Shown: positions 11,926 through 24,235, counted from the first letter of the stretch. The stretch is 64,000 bases of DNA from Xanthostigma xanthostigma (GCA_963575645.1 OY754464.1:8680001-8744000); one strand, 5' to 3'. Numbers and translations are program-made. The notes: generated from the sequence alone by a model not told the origin.

Positions 11926-12643
11926 TGGTCTTTTATCTTGCTTACAGAGATAAAATTTTTGAAAAATGTTCACTAATAAGCTTATGATCAGTTGGCAGCC
12001 GAAGTTTGACTTTTTCCGAATATATATCGGTCCCATTGCGACAGTTTGCGAAATTGACAACATAATACAAAAAAAATACATCGTCAGTTATTCCTGTAAC
12101 ATATATACTTCGGCTCCATCGTGAGCTTCTATATATACGTATGCATGTGGACAATCAGAAGCTGTCATGTGAATGGCCAAAAGAGATGGGGCAATGGCGG
12201 CATGCTTAGGAGCCGCCGGACTGCCAATAGCCAACTGTCTACCCTATACCACCAGACAAATATTGGGACGAGACACGAAATATATATATATATTGAGCAT
12301 TTATTCGAACGAAATCATTGAACTACATTCTTTCTTAGAAATATCTCAATATCAATTTTTATGTCAAGCTGTTAGATTACATACAATTCGATGTAATCTC
12401 AGAATGTTCGGAAGGAATTATTACAACCGATTTATGCGTCAAATCTACTTCAAAAAGTGCTTCTACGGCGTAAAGAATATTTTAAAATTGTGTTTGATTA
12501 TTATGTATGATTAATTATTGTTAATTCAAGTAGGTACTCTTTGAATCTTTCAAATCCTACAAGTTCAAAATCTGTCTGTAAAGAAATTATTTTATACTTT
12601 TTAGTTCGCTTTAAAAGCGTGGTACTTATATTAACATTTTTTT
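11926..12643. other. No gene recognised
   Basis: A 113-codon open frame (12173-12514, plus) has no recognisable domain and no splice or initiation context that supports it. The segment 12570-12643 resembles 28498-28565 (AATCCTACAAGTT, then AAAAGCGTGGTA). Confidence 0.4.
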
Positions 12644-13618
12644 GACGTGATAACGTCTTATAAATTGATGAATCACCAATCTTATAAATTGATAAAACAC
12701 CGACTGCATGCATGAAAAAGTGTAACGTAACGTTCCTAACGTTCCTAACGCGTAACGTTCCGCCTGACCCTGTGCGTGCTTTTTGCTAATTTCTCGCTCA
12801 ATTTAAATCAGATCGGTTTGAAACCAGTCTTAAACGAAAGAGGAGAACATTTTACATAGATTTCGTATAACAGAATTTGCCTAAACAGTTTTTTTATACA
12901 AATTTATATAGAAAAATAGCTGTATAAATGCAATGTTGTATAATGCATGACGCGACGCGGTCGGTCGTCTTTGTTTGCCGTACATGGAAATTAGAAAATA
13001 ACGTATGTCTTGTCTTAACATGAAAACGGCTGCATTTCTAATGTTTAATTCAATTTTTTGACATTAATATTTTGTGAAATGCAACGCCTTCTAAGTTAAG
13101 TATTGGAATAACTAATTATTATTAGAACATAATACTTTGACAGTTGCAAACGTCACTTTTGACATTTCTTATCATTCCGACACCAAAGATAAGCGGATTG
13201 AAACCAAATTTTGGGAGGATGTTTGATATGCAAATATGAAGTGGCCTATTGTTTTTGGGGAACATCGGCGCATGCGTAAAAGAATATATCTCTTATAATG
13301 ATGTTTTATATAATAATAATATAGTTTTTAAAACGGTTTTTACTCTATCTATTTTTACTAGAAATTTTTGTAAATTTTTTGAGGAAAATCGGCGCATGCG
13401 CAAAAGAGATACATGCCATAGTTGTTTTTTATATAATAATAGTGTACTTTTTATAGTGTTTTATTATTCTACTTAATAAAATTTACCTAAATTTGAAGCG
13501 AAAGATGCAATATCATAGATTCGAATTATTATAATTATTATATAAATTTAGGTTATGTATTACGGAATACGTTATCACGTAAAACTATCGTCCGTAAACC
13601 GACTTTACAGACAACCAA
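12644..13618 (+). mobile_element. Element E, copy 1 (unclassified, inserted in a T-tract)
   Basis: The element starts GACGTGATAACGTCTTATAA and ends CCGACTTTACAGACAACCAA, with T runs on both sides. It shares its whole length with copy E3 (50529-51499). The ends are asymmetric: ACGTGATAACG is terminal on the left, but its inverse lies about 50 bp inside the right end. It contains a diverged family A insertion (13185-13470). No transposase frame is seen. The superfamily is unknown. Confidence 0.75.
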
Positions 13619-13621
13619 TTT

Positions 13622-13776
13622 TTTTTAAATTTATTTTATTATTTTTAAACTTTTTAGTAAAAAAAAAAACAAAAAACATCGTAAAAAAATAAAAACATTA
13701 TACGTCCCATGGGGGACCGAACTCGTGATCTACACGTTATTAGCACGACGCTCTAACCAACTGAGCCATAGACCAG
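13622..13776 (-). repeat. tRNA-Ile-derived SINE, copy 1
   Basis: The head at 13704-13774 (minus) reads as a tRNA-Ile: A box TGGCTCAGTTGG, anticodon loop CTAATAA (anticodon AAT), B box-like GAGTTCGGTCCC. The AT-rich tail (13622-13703) matches the tail behind the head at 28161. Acceptor-stem mismatches and the shared tail argue for a SINE, not a tRNA gene. Confidence 0.65.
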
Positions 13777-13871
13777 TGAATGCTATATGCCTTACAACAA
13801 GTAAGAATGAATATTATGTATCTGTCCACTCGGATAGAGACACACAAGAAAGCGAATTAAATAAAACGTGG

Positions 13872-14182
13872 TATAATACGCGCCATGGATCTAAAAGGTT
13901 AAGAAGTTAGTCACAAACAGCGTCGCAAAGGCACATTTTAAAATCGTTGAGGCTCCCACCACCTCTCAGCTACCTGCACGGAACGTGTGCTCGTCGGTGA
14001 TTGGCCGTGATCGCTCGTTGCCTTTGTCACTTGTCGCTTTCCTCCTTTAAAGTACAGTCGAGTACGCTATTGTCAAGTTGTTCGTTGAGTTGCGAGTTTG
14101 TAGTTTTTCAACAAACTGTACAAACGCAAGCCCGCATTCGCATCTAACTTCCGAGCCTTTTAGATTCGTGGCGCGTATTATA
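13872..14182. mobile_element. Short MITE with about 39-bp TIRs
   Basis: TATAATACGCGCCA-(TG)-GATCTAAAAGG at the left is inverted at 14144-14182. The enclosed 230 bp has no coding features. Confidence 0.65.
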
Positions 14183-14570
14183 AAATAGGATGCCAGCGAG
14201 ATAAATGAAAGTGAACAGTTAATTTAAGATCACCGCTATAACATGGCAAATATATAGATGGAGTTATCATGTGATCAATTAATGAACGTCAAAGGAACGT
14301 CGAAGTTTAATTCACAAAATGGATAGTCCATATAAAATAAAACGTCGGTAAATCCAATTTGTCAGAGATATCGCGAAGAGCGGCAAAGCAGGCCAAAGCA
14401 AGGCATGGACAGACAGTAATGTGTGGGTAAGGAATTAGAGGACAGCGACAGGTCAAGCCTACAAGCGACCGTCCTGTCCTAACCGTGTCTATATTTATAC
14501 AGAGTGTGAACAAAATTCCATAACAAATTTATCGGGTATGCCGGCCAAATTCTCGCAAAGAACTGTGCTA
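14183..14570. other. No gene seen
   Basis: Nothing recognised. Confidence 0.45.
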
Positions 14571-15137
14571 TAGTGATGTGTCGCTCCTGAGCGAGTCGTT
14601 CATAATGAACGACTCCTTTCTCGGAGTGGAGCGAGTCGCTATTTTTTTTTGTGAATGACACTCCAAGCGCTATTGCTCTGTGCTGAGTTGTTCTGTACTG
14701 TTGCATTCGCACATTTACAGAGCGCACACAGCACAGGCCACTAGTGAATTTTGCACGTACGGAATTATCTTTGCTGAGTCATTTAATGTTGAATTACACA
14801 CTATAAGTGCAATAGTAGTAAGCTACAGTGACTTAAACCATTCACATTGACGGCGTTGACAAAGATATAATATTGTAACAATAAACATTATTTTTGTTAA
14901 GCTTTTATTATACTTTATAGTTTATCCGAAATGCGAATAATATAAGATCAGAATCATATTAAAATGAGCTCGAGCTGAGTGTGTGTATTGTGCTGTGCAT
15001 TGTGCAATGCTACATGACTCCTGAGCATGTATAATGACAGTTCACACCTCTGCAGTCTGCACTCTTGTGTAGTGCGTACTGTCTAGTGTCGCTCCTTTGA
15101 ACGACTCGCTCTGAGCGACTCTTTTTACTGAGCGGAG
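14571..15137 (+). mobile_element. hAT MITE, copy 1 (3'-truncated)
   Basis: It starts TAGTGATGTGTCGCTCC and matches the complete inverted copy at 23621-24235 for about 565 bp, including the GAGCGACTC-rich segments and CATTCACATTGACGGCG. The last roughly 45 bp and the right TIR are missing. Confidence 0.8.
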
Positions 15138-15545
15138 TTTACTGCAGGTATAAATCTATTCTGTCTTACTTCCAGGGTATACATATTTATTCATCTGATA
15201 AAATAATAATGGCCGCGACATAGATCATTATACCTAACCTATAAACGTGGAGTATTATATCTACAGTTGTTCTTGTGAATTTATTTAAGTGCTGTTTATT
15301 AAACTTTTGTGAAGTGTATAGTTGTAAAACATTAAAGTTAGTGGAAGTTTTGTGTGCAACTGGGTTAGGATAAAACATTATTATGTTGTGAAACTTTTCT
15401 TTATGACGTTTTACACTAACGCCATCGGTCGGATTTTTGGGTGAACGTCAAAATATTCAACAAAAAGAGCAAGAAGTATAGTTCTACCTGATATTTTGCT
15501 TGGTGAATTGAAAGTAAATTCGATTCTAACGAATCTTCCAAGATT
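15138..15545. other. No gene seen
   Basis: An open frame of 63 codons (15187-15378, minus) has no recognisable domain. Confidence 0.45.
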
Positions 15546-15623
15546 ACATAACATACATACATACATAATTTATTTTGCCCAAAAATCAAATACATGATAT
15601 AAGCTCGTCACAATTAAAGAACA

Positions 15624-16148
15624 TTAAGATACAAAGTCACTAATTGAATAAAAACATTTCTGTAATAAAAAATTGCGTAGTTTATTCTTAAAAGATCTCG
15701 AGTCACCAATGCATTTAATATAAGCCGGTAAAACATTATACAAAGTGGCACAGAAACAAAACGGTCCTTTAGAATATAATGATAGGCGGTAACGAGGGAC
15801 ATAGATATCAGCAGATGAACGTGTGTTATAGCTATGAATATCATTAATTAATGAAAATTCAGATAAGTGTTGCTTAGCAAACTTACAAGCTTCGAAGATA
15901 ACTATAGAAGGAAACGTCAGTATGTTTTTGTTGATGAAAATAGGTCGACACGAATCATTAAACTTTAGCTTAAAGATTAGTCTCAATATACGTTTCTGTA
16001 AAATGAAGACACGTTTCCATGAGGAACTGTGCCCCCATACAAAAACATTATAACTCATGGTTGAATGAGCAAAAGCATAATAAATATTTAACAGAGATTT
16101 AGTGTCCAAAGTTGAATTTAAATTTCTAATTGAATATGCAGTAATAAT
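15624..16148 (-). pseudogene. LINE ORF2, C-terminal segment downstream of the hAT insertion
   Basis: About 173 open codons continue the LINE protein after the hAT. They include YSIRNLNSTLDTKSLL, ILQKRILRLIF, HSYNTR and a C-terminal RYRLSLYSKGP region. This pattern is the usual C-terminal domain after the RT in Jockey/CR1-group LINEs. It stops at TAG-type end sequence near 15624. The first codons of the longer open frame (up to 16202) are hAT sequence, not LINE. Confidence 0.75.
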
Positions 16149-17505
16149 CAGGGCCGTAACTAGGCAGGGGCAATAGGGGCACTTGCCCAGGGCCCAGGGC
16201 ACAGGGGGGCCCCGGAGGGGCCCAAGAAGACCCCGATAAAAATTATCTCAAATATTTTCATTCGTATTTTAATGAATATTACAAATCACATATATAAGTA
16301 ACACCACTGGTGGCTCAGATAGACGGGGCCCAAAAAAGCCAGAATATGCTATTAGAATTTTTATTTAAAAAAAAACATATTTATTTAATTCTCAATACTT
16401 AGGCCCGGTATTATAAAACAAGATTAAAACTTAATCTTGGATTAAACTAACTTAACTGTCATCGATGTCATCTGCTTCATCGGTAGGTATACATGATTTC
16501 GAATTAGTCGAATCGTACCAAAACATCGTTGTTGCTTTAAGAATATTTCTAACCCTACCAGTCACCACCGCTTCTTGCGAGAGAAGTTTTAGTAAACTGA
16601 AGTTAATTAAAAACTATTTAAGATCGTCGCTCTCACAACAGCGTTTGTCGAACCTGTCTATTATATCAATTGAATCTAACATAGTGCAAGAAATAGATTT
16701 TAAAAATATAATAGGTCATATTATGCATAAAACTCCAAATTGGTTAAAATTTTTATTTCGAAATATATTTTAGTTCTTGATCATAACGTAATGGTTATTT
16801 TATTAATCTAATCACTGAAAAAAATACAAATAATAAAAAAGAAATGTAGAAAATAAGCGCTATTTTCGAATTTTCAAAACGCATCGTGACGTCAGAGTAT
16901 ATATCAACAACAGTTTTCATGACGACTGTGTCGTCTCACAGTAAGATTATGTCAGTATTTAGAGAAAACAACAAATATACTTTATTTAGAACATTGACAA
17001 TTTGACATCAAGGTTGGCATGCATCGTATATCATGACGTCACATAAGCCCGCGAACATGGCCGATTGTTTAAACTGTCTATTTTTGAATGTGGAATTTAA
17101 TATTTTTTTTCTTATGATAATATTACATTTTTAAATGATTATCAATTTTTTTCCGTATTATGGTTGACTAAATAATCTATTAAAAATATAAAAAAAAATC
17201 ATGCATATGACCTATTGATGAGTTTGCGGAGAAAAAAGCAAGAAGAATGCAATTTAAATAAATTTTTAATTCGTTTTTCTTCATAAATATAAAATAAAAA
17301 AAAATTTACAAAAAATATGGACAGGACCAATTTAAAAATTCCTTATTTTGTGTTTATTTATTAAGTGATATACCTACTAAACTTTAAAAATGTGAAAGAA
17401 CAGGAACTATAACCATGGGAAGTTTTTTCTCAATTTTTTTTTTATTGAGGGGGGCCCAATTTGAAGGTCTTGCCCAGGGCCCAGAAAATCCACGTTACGG
17501 CCCTG
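16149..17505 (+). mobile_element. hAT element inserted in the LINE
   Basis: Terminal inverted repeats are CAGGGCCGTAACTAGG and, at the right, CCACGTTACGGCCCTG. Runs of GGGCCC and TTGCCCAGGGCCC lie just inside both ends. TGCAGTA follows the right end (17506-17512) and is found 5 bp left of the left end (16137-16143), an imperfect 8-bp-type duplication. The interior keeps only the C-terminal part of the transposase. Confidence 0.85.
16465..16773 (+). pseudogene. hAT transposase C-terminal dimerisation domain
   Basis: This 102-codon frame has LPVTTASCERSFSKLKLIK, LRSSLSQQRL and LSIISIES, the hallmark of the hAT C-terminal dimerisation (hATC) domain. The DDE catalytic domain and zinc finger are missing, so the copy is a deletion derivative. 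The annotated start is only the first ATG in frame, and the true protein would have started far upstream. Confidence 0.85.
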
Positions 17506-18897
17506 TGCAGTATAGCTCAATTTCTTACAAACCTCGTCAACATGATTCTGCATAGATAACTGACTGTCAAATGTTACACCTAAAAATCTCACAGAATTGA
17601 TAAATCTGTACTTACAGTTGGACAACGTTAAAGTGGAATTTTTGGTACTAAATAGGACAAAGGAAGTTTTATCGCTATTCAGGACTAGTTTATTATTAGA
17701 GCACCAGTGCTGAAAAGTATTGACTGTCTGATCAAGTTTGGCAATTAATTCCATCTCATTATTAGCTGAAATGCCAACGGAAACATCATCTGCGAAAAGA
17801 GTAATGTAGTCATGAGAAACAAAGAGTGGTAAGTCATTTATAAAAATCAGGAACAACAGAGGGCCAAGCACCGATCCTTGGGGGACACCGAGTTCAGAAG
17901 ATTTATGAGATGAATCTGTATGTAAGTAATGAACATAAAGCTTGCGCTCGGACAAAAAAGATTGAATCCAGGCTGCGATATTACCTTTTATACCGAGCGA
18001 ATGTAGTTTGTGAATCAGAAATTCAATGTTTACACAATCAAACGCTTTCGACATGTCGAAAAATATAGCTGCCGCTATTTTTCCCGAGTCGACGGTTTTG
18101 GTTATAAATTCAATAAAATTGAAGATCGCAGTACCTGTGGACTTGCCTGATTGAAAACCGTGCTGATGTTTAGATAAGAGGTTAAATTTAGTAAGATAAG
18201 CAGTGAGTCTGCTATGTAACAAGCGTTCTAAGATTTTAGAAAAGACAGATATGAGGTGTATCTGTCTGTAATTATTAATTAGTTTTTTATTACCTTTCTT
18301 ATGTAGCGGAACAATTTTAGAAACTTTTAGAAAAGAAGGAAAACAACCACTAGATAAGGATAAGTTGGCTAGGTGTGCAAGAACTTGAGCAATAACAGGA
18401 GGGCAATGTTTGAGTATTTTATTTGATATATTGTCGAAGCCTGTAGATGCTGATGAATCTAGATTCTGAATAATGTTGCTGATTTCTAAAGGCGAAACTG
18501 GAAATAGGAAAAAGCTGCTGTTGACAGTAGGAGAAGAAGTACAAGTAATCGTTCCAGAAGTAAGATTAAAATTTTGTGCTACTAGATTACTTGCAGCAGA
18601 AGTGAAAAACGAGCAAAATGCATTCGCAACCTCAGTTGGATCACTAACTTCACCGGTATCAAGTTCTAGGACAATTTCATTATTAGTAACTTTATGTCGC
18701 CCCAATAAGTGATTAATATTTGTCCAAAGTTGTTTTGAATTATTCGACGTTGAAGTGAATCTATTGTAGTAGGTATATTTTGCTTCTCGAATTAGTTTAC
18801 GATAATTATTTTTCCGTGATTTGAAGATTTGATCGATGATATCAGATTTTATATTAAGCTTAAAGTTCAATAAGTTTTTAATCTGTTCGCTTTCCAT
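17506..18897 (-). pseudogene. LINE ORF2, reverse transcriptase segment
   Basis: The frame is open for about 464 codons before the hAT junction. It begins in the linker between endonuclease and RT (AKYTYYNRF, LWTNINHLLGR). RT motifs follow in order: KVSKIVPLHKKG, NNYRQIHLISVFSKILE, HGFQSGKST, FFDMSKAFDCVN, GVPQGSVLGPLLFLIFINDLP-type block, and the catalytic FADD. The family consensus in the second motif is NYRPIS, so RQIH is a small deviation. The frame ends by running into the hAT TIR. No endonuclease remains. The clade (Jockey/CR1 group) is inferred from the C-terminal pattern. Confidence 0.85.
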
Positions 18898-19439
18898 TAT
18901 TATTTCTTTAACTTCGTTCTTTAATAGTGTTCGGTGAATATGGGCATATTTCTAAGATAAGAATGTTCAAAAATCACGATTTTGGGCATTTACTGATCTA
19001 TAGCTCATCATAAAGTGGGGTCACTTTTTGATTGCTGCAGAAGTGGGATACTCGAAACTGTTTTCCCATACATCTTGATGGTTTATAAACATCTTGTCTG
19101 TCAGTTTATCTTAGCTACATCCTGTATATAGGGATGTGAACATACGCACAGCCAGGAGATCAGGATCTATCAGCTGTAATACGTCCCGGCGACCGATACC
19201 GACGGTCGGACCAATCTGATCGGTAAATCCCCCTGCGCTCTATATCGCTACAACTGAACGTCTCACGAAAATACAGTGCAGGGGAATATATCTTCAGCCA
19301 CAAGATAGTTCAGCCATAACTTTTCGAGGGGTTAACCGATTTAAAGAAATCTCGACGCCATTTTGAATGTTTACGGAATATATTTTTACTATTCCAAAAT
19401 CACAATGAAACAAATTCGATTTTTAAAAGTTTTCAATTT
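18898..19439. other. No gene seen
   Basis: Nothing coding. The block TTCAAAAATCACGATTTTGG near 18968 recurs near 23287, so a small repeat may be present. Confidence 0.45.
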
Positions 19440-19745
19440 TTTTTCGTTTTGAAGCCTCCCAAATCCAAAAACATTTTTGGAAAAAGTCTGTGCGTCTGCT
19501 GTGAACACGATAAGGGTCAAACGGCTGAGCGGTTTGAAACAAAATTTTGGGAGGGTGTTTGATACGCTAATATGAAGAGTCCTGTTGTTTTTGGGGGCAA
19601 ATCGGCGTATGCGCAGACGAGATATATGCTATAATGTTTTTTATATAATAATGGTATACTTTTGATAAAAGTTTATATATTTCCACAAGAGTCTTTTGTA
19701 GAAAAAGTTTTTTTCAAACTTTATAGTTTCGGAAATATTTTGTAA
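19440..19745 (+). repeat. Repeat family A, diverged 5' part
   Basis: Matches the 5' half of family A (CTGTGCGTCTG, AATTTTGGGAGG, AATATGAAGAG, CGCAGACGAGATATATGC) with more mismatches than the other copies. It is probably older. Confidence 0.7.
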
Positions 19746-20060
19746 CATCCCAGATGTTACAATTTTAACTTTTCAGTGACTTTTATGAAGGTCACGATTC
19801 TGCAGAGGCAGAAATACATTTTTTGTTCAGAAATTATTAACTGATCAGCCGTTTTGAAATTAAGAGCCTAATAATTATTATTATATACATTTTTTTGTGA
19901 TTAATTATTATTGATTATAAAAGATATTATTTTTGCATTTTTTTTGTACACGGTAATTTTTTTTATAATTTAAATTTCAATATTATTATTTCTTTTACCA
20001 AACAAAACCACATTTTTATTTATTTAGTTAATAAGTTCAATAACGTTAAAGAGCCAAGCG
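19746..20060. other. No gene seen
   Basis: AT-rich. Nothing recognised. Confidence 0.45.
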
Positions 20061-20267
20061 TTACAATTTTTTATATTTTTTATACTCCATAGGTAAGAGA
20101 TTAAATAGCTTGGAAGCAAGGAATGTAATGTATTCCTGGCCAAAAAAGTCTTCAACATTTTTGGAACTTGGAGGAGATTTAGGGATTGGGCTCGGGTTTG
20201 ATGGGACTAGCTGACTGGACGTCAACGAATATTTTTGGCATACAACTGGTGCATATTCACTTGACAA
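20061..20267 (-). pseudogene. Possible BESS-motif-like C-terminal fragment
   Basis: The 68-codon frame ends with a serine/proline-rich stretch followed by NVEDFFGQEYITFLASKLFN and LLPMEYKKYKK. This loosely resembles the BESS motif found at the C-terminus of MADF-domain proteins that accompany PIF/Harbinger elements. The match is weak and based on the aromatic/leucine spacing only. It could equally be a chance frame. Confidence 0.25.
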
Positions 20268-21538
20268 AATGTATTCAAAATTATGTTCAAATTATGTTAA
20301 TCGCGTTCCTGAGAAGGAAGAAATATGAATCGTTTTGATTGGTTATTTCTGTTGTTCTAGTGTAGATAGAGGACCTACATTTGCCAGCGTTGTAGAGACA
20401 ACTGTATTCGTGCGAGCTAAGCATCACCCAGCGGCGCGCGAATGGCGGAAGCGCCAGATGAGCTTTTAGCAGCTTACAGGTGTGTGTGTGTGTATATCCA
20501 CCAGTTCTCGCCATGTACACATTAAACTCATTGGAGATACGCTTCCAACTATGATATAAACAAACGTATCATAGCACACGGAGTACGCTGACCAAATTCT
20601 CGTTAACTCCTTCGGTTCTTGAGATCATTTCAATGGACATACTATTCTAACGCGTATAATTTAAGTCTTTAAAGTATTTTACATATTATTTGCAGTAAAT
20701 AATTTAAAAAAGAAATTAGAAATAATAAAAATTAAAATTAAATCATTAAAAAGCTGAAAATTCAGTTAAAATTGTCAAGAATAAAAGTCCATAATCGAAA
20801 AGTGCTGAAGTTTAATAATTTTTTTTATTGATTAAAAGTCTCCTAATTAAATTGGAAAAAATATTAAAATATGCGTAAGACATCGATGCTTTACATAGTT
20901 AGTTTTCGGAACTGCTGACATTATTTGGTTATTCGCAAAAAATTAAAATGTACCGTTTGCATGCTAAGGTTGACAAATTTTCCATAAGACTATATTATGT
21001 AAAAGTTTTTTTTAATTTTTAACTTTATAAATCTCCTAATGAGTTTGGATTTTTTACAGAAAATTTTGTTAAAAGAAATCTATTAAAAAAACTTTCAGAT
21101 TTTTTTCATTATCTTCGTACAACGGCTCAACCTCCTTAAAAACACCAAATATAAACATTTCATTGTGTTTGGGGCTTATCTGAGATGTAGGCATGCCAAA
21201 CAAAACAAAGAAATACTATGTGGGTCGGTAAAATATCGAGTCAAGTGTTGACCGCAGTCATGGATTCACGCAAAGCTGGTAAAAGTATACATTCTGATTA
21301 TGTATAGTATACCTAACTTACGCATTTTTATGATGTTATCTATTTTTCTTGCGCGGATATGTAGATATTTTAATTTTATGATGTCAACTTTTCTAATTAT
21401 ATTATAAAAGTCACTAAACATATTATGGTAGTGATTACCGTAAAAAATAATATTTTAGTAACCTGTTATCTCCATTGCAATAGACCGGATTTTACAAAAT
21501 TCTGTAAATGTTAAATATAGTTTTTCACTGAACAGGTA
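20268..21538. other. No gene seen
   Basis: AT-rich sequence with a short GT microsatellite near 20480-20494. No coding exon recognised. Confidence 0.5.
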
Positions 21539-21540
21539 TA

Positions 21541-22759
21541 GGGTAGATGTACCGTTTGTGGCCACTTTAAGCAATTTCGTGTCTTTGATGATGAATTAAA
21601 TCAATTTAAATAAAATATTTAATAAGAAGGAGTCAATTAATCAAATCTTTGATGTATTAGTATTCGACTTATTATAAGCAAAAACCTTTTAAACTTCATT
21701 TATTATTAAAAAAAATAAAATTGTTTTATAATACCTGTTTCACCAGTTGTGGCCACAGTGCACTATTTTTGGCCATTGGTTGTACCACTTTTGGTCATAT
21801 TAAGTAACTGTTTCTTTCTGGAGGGAGTATTATAGATATTTACTTAATTAATAATTGATATATTCGTTTATTTTTAATACACTTGAACAAAATATAATAA
21901 CTATTTAAAATATATGTTATATTATATTAAACTTTTACTTTTTTAGTTGACGGAGCAAAATTTAGTTACAGGGCGAAATTTAGTTACTAGAATATTGCTA
22001 AAATGTATGTTTCACATTAATTGTCACGCGTTTCACGACGACTACTATTTTTTTTTTGTTTACTAATTGTGGAGTTTGTTGACTTAGGAATTTTTTCAAT
22101 AGTCTTCTTTTTTACTCTCGATGACATTTTGACGTTAACCTATAAATAATAAAGTAATGAAAAAAATTAGTTTATATGTACTAACTAGTGTACTCCAATT
22201 AATTTTAAAATGCTTTCTTAATTACTTAAACATTAATAATAGAATAAACGCGTGAACAATGCAATATATTAAATAAATAAATATGATGACCAAAACTGTA
22301 TAACGTATGCACTACTTGTGGCCATGGTGTGGCCAAAAATAGTGCTTGTATATTTTTGATGTGCCAGTAGTAGCCATGGGCCAATTTATACATATTTTAG
22401 GTGATTATTGGTAAATTAATTATTAAATTGTCTAAACAATGTATATATAAATTAAACATTTCAGAAATATTAAGATTTCTAATAAATATCGATGATTACT
22501 TACCAGAGTCTTTCTTAAGATTCTTACTAAGAGTAATTAAAAATTGCTGAGATACACTGCGGGTCCAGATGTTTTTTCAATAATTATTGAAACTATACAT
22601 TTGACAAGTATAGGATAGTATTCACAGTGCTGCCAACATATCTAAAAACTCTAGAAACATACTATATAATGCTATAGTACGAATGAAATGCTTAATATAT
22701 CAATATAAATCTCAAAGTGGCCATAAATGGTACAGTGGCCACAAACGGTACATCTACCC
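21541..22759. mobile_element. TIR element with TA target duplication (pogo/mariner-like)
   Basis: The left end GGGTAGATGTACCGTTTGTG-GCCAC is inverted at the right end, and both ends are flanked by TA (21539-21540 and 22760-22761). Several internal TTTTGGCCA and GTGGCCAC blocks echo the ends. GGCGAAATTTAGTTAC at about 21974 is also found several times at 42.25-42.58 kb. No transposase frame remains. The pogo/mariner assignment rests on the TA duplication and TIR style. Confidence 0.7.
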
Positions 22760-22854
22760 TACCTTAATTAAACCCTAAAGAAGCCCAACACCCTAAAAAA
22801 TATTTTGGTTTTCAAAAATATAAAATTCATGTTCGAAGGGGTTAAGTGAACCAT

Positions 22855-23142
22855 TTCGAGTCCTTTTCGCCCCCACTTTGTAGTTTATCCGAAATGCGAA
22901 TAATATAAGATCAGAATCATATTAAAATGAGCTCAGAGCTGAGTGTGTGTATTGTGCTGTGCATTGTGCAATGCTACATGACTCCTGATGATGACAGTTT
23001 ACACCTGTGAAGTCTGCACTCTTGTTGTAGTGTGTACTGTCTAGTGTCGCTTCTTTGAACGACTCGCTCTGAGCGACTCTTTTTAGTGAGCGGAGCGCAC
23101 GGAGCCAGCTCCTAATAAACAGACATGTGGACCACATCACTA
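22855..23142 (+). mobile_element. hAT MITE, copy 2 (5'-truncated)
   Basis: Carries the 3' half of the family at 14571 and 23621, from GTTTATCCGAAATGCG to the intact right TIR CCACATCACTA. The 5' half is absent. Confidence 0.8.
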
Positions 23143-23620
23143 CTGTGCCACATTTACCATTTGTAGTCAGTTTCGAGTCTCCTATGTCTTCGTGGCTAGT
23201 TACGTTACAAAACTGATTTTTTTCAGAGAAGTTAAGGTTATAAAAGAAGCAGTATACCAAATCTCCTATACGTCTAAGTTGAATAGTTCAAAAATCACGA
23301 TTTTGGACACTCACTGACTGTTGACTCGAGAGGTCGTTTGCTAGCAAGGTCGCCTGTGACGTCACTGATGGAGATAAACATGGAATTTCAGGCTTGAAAA
23401 TTTTGTTTGGAATTGAAGTTTGCAGACCGGTCAATATAAAATACTTCATATTTTACAAGCGTCTAGCCGGGGCTGGAAGGAGCATCAACCAGTCGTCTGA
23501 AGACTACTCGAGTCTAGTCGGTACTGGGATATATATGGCGTGTAATATACCTAATGAATATATAACTATGGTATTATGAAGTATGGTATAAGTATTATAA
23601 CTAATATTATGTGTCTAGAT
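23143..23620. other. No gene seen
   Basis: Short open frames have no recognisable domain. Nothing supported. Confidence 0.45.
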
Positions 23621-24235
23621 TAGTGATGGGTTCACATGACTCTTTATTGGGAGCTGGCTTCATGCGCTCCGCTCACTAAAAAGAGTCGCTCAGAGCGAGT
23701 CGTTCAAAGGAGCGACACTAGACAGTACGCACTACACAAGAGTGCAGACTGCAGAGGTGTGAACTGTCATCATACATGCTCAGGAGTTACGTAGCATTGC
23801 ACAGCACAATACACACACTCAGCTCTGAGCTCATTTTAATATGATTCTGATCTTATATTATTTGCATTTCGGATAAACTATAAAGTATAATAAAAGCTTA
23901 ACAATAATAATGTTTATTGTTACAATATTATATCTTTGTCAACGCCGTCAATGTGAATGGTTTAAGTCACTGTAAGCTTAGTACTATTACACTTACAGTA
24001 CGTCATTCAACATTAAATGTCTCAGCAAAGATAACTCCGTACGCGCAAAATTCACTAGTGCCTCTGTGGCCTGTGCTGTGTGCGCTCTGTAAATGTGCGA
24101 ATGCAACAGTACAGAATAGCTCAGCACAGAGAAATGGCGCTTGGAGTGAGTCATTCACAAAAAAGAGCGACTCGCTCCGCTCCGAGAATGAAGTCGTTCA
24201 TTATGAACGACTCGCTCAGGAACGACACATCACTA
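23621..24235 (-). mobile_element. hAT MITE, copy 3 (complete)
   Basis: Both TIRs (TAGTGATGGGT and its partner ACACATCACTA) are present, and the 615-bp element is flanked by the exact 8-bp duplication GTCTAGAT (23613-23620 and 24236-24243). This fixes the family as hAT. No coding capacity is conserved. Open frames inside are also partly present in the truncated copies but carry no domain. Confidence 0.9.

Larger units (their letters stand above)
15546..18897 (-). mobile_element. 5'-truncated LINE split by a hAT element
   Basis: This non-LTR retrotransposon reads on the minus strand. It ends in a (TATG)n-type microsatellite tail at about 15546-15568. The reverse transcriptase and C-terminal region are present, but the endonuclease and 5' end are missing. 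A hAT element (16149-17505) interrupts the open reading frame. The frame is open on both sides, so the LINE was probably young when hit. Confidence 0.85.

Noticed and set aside
12173-12514. 113-codon open frame starting MAKRDGAMAACLG
   Set aside because: No recognisable domain, no splice sites of note, surrounded by repeats. Could be chance.
16150-16202. Start of the 192-codon minus-strand frame as a gene start
   Set aside because: These first codons are hAT terminal sequence fused by chance to the interrupted LINE frame.
22922-23260. 112-codon minus-strand frame
   Set aside because: Lies on the hAT MITE and its flank. The frame is not kept in the other MITE copies.
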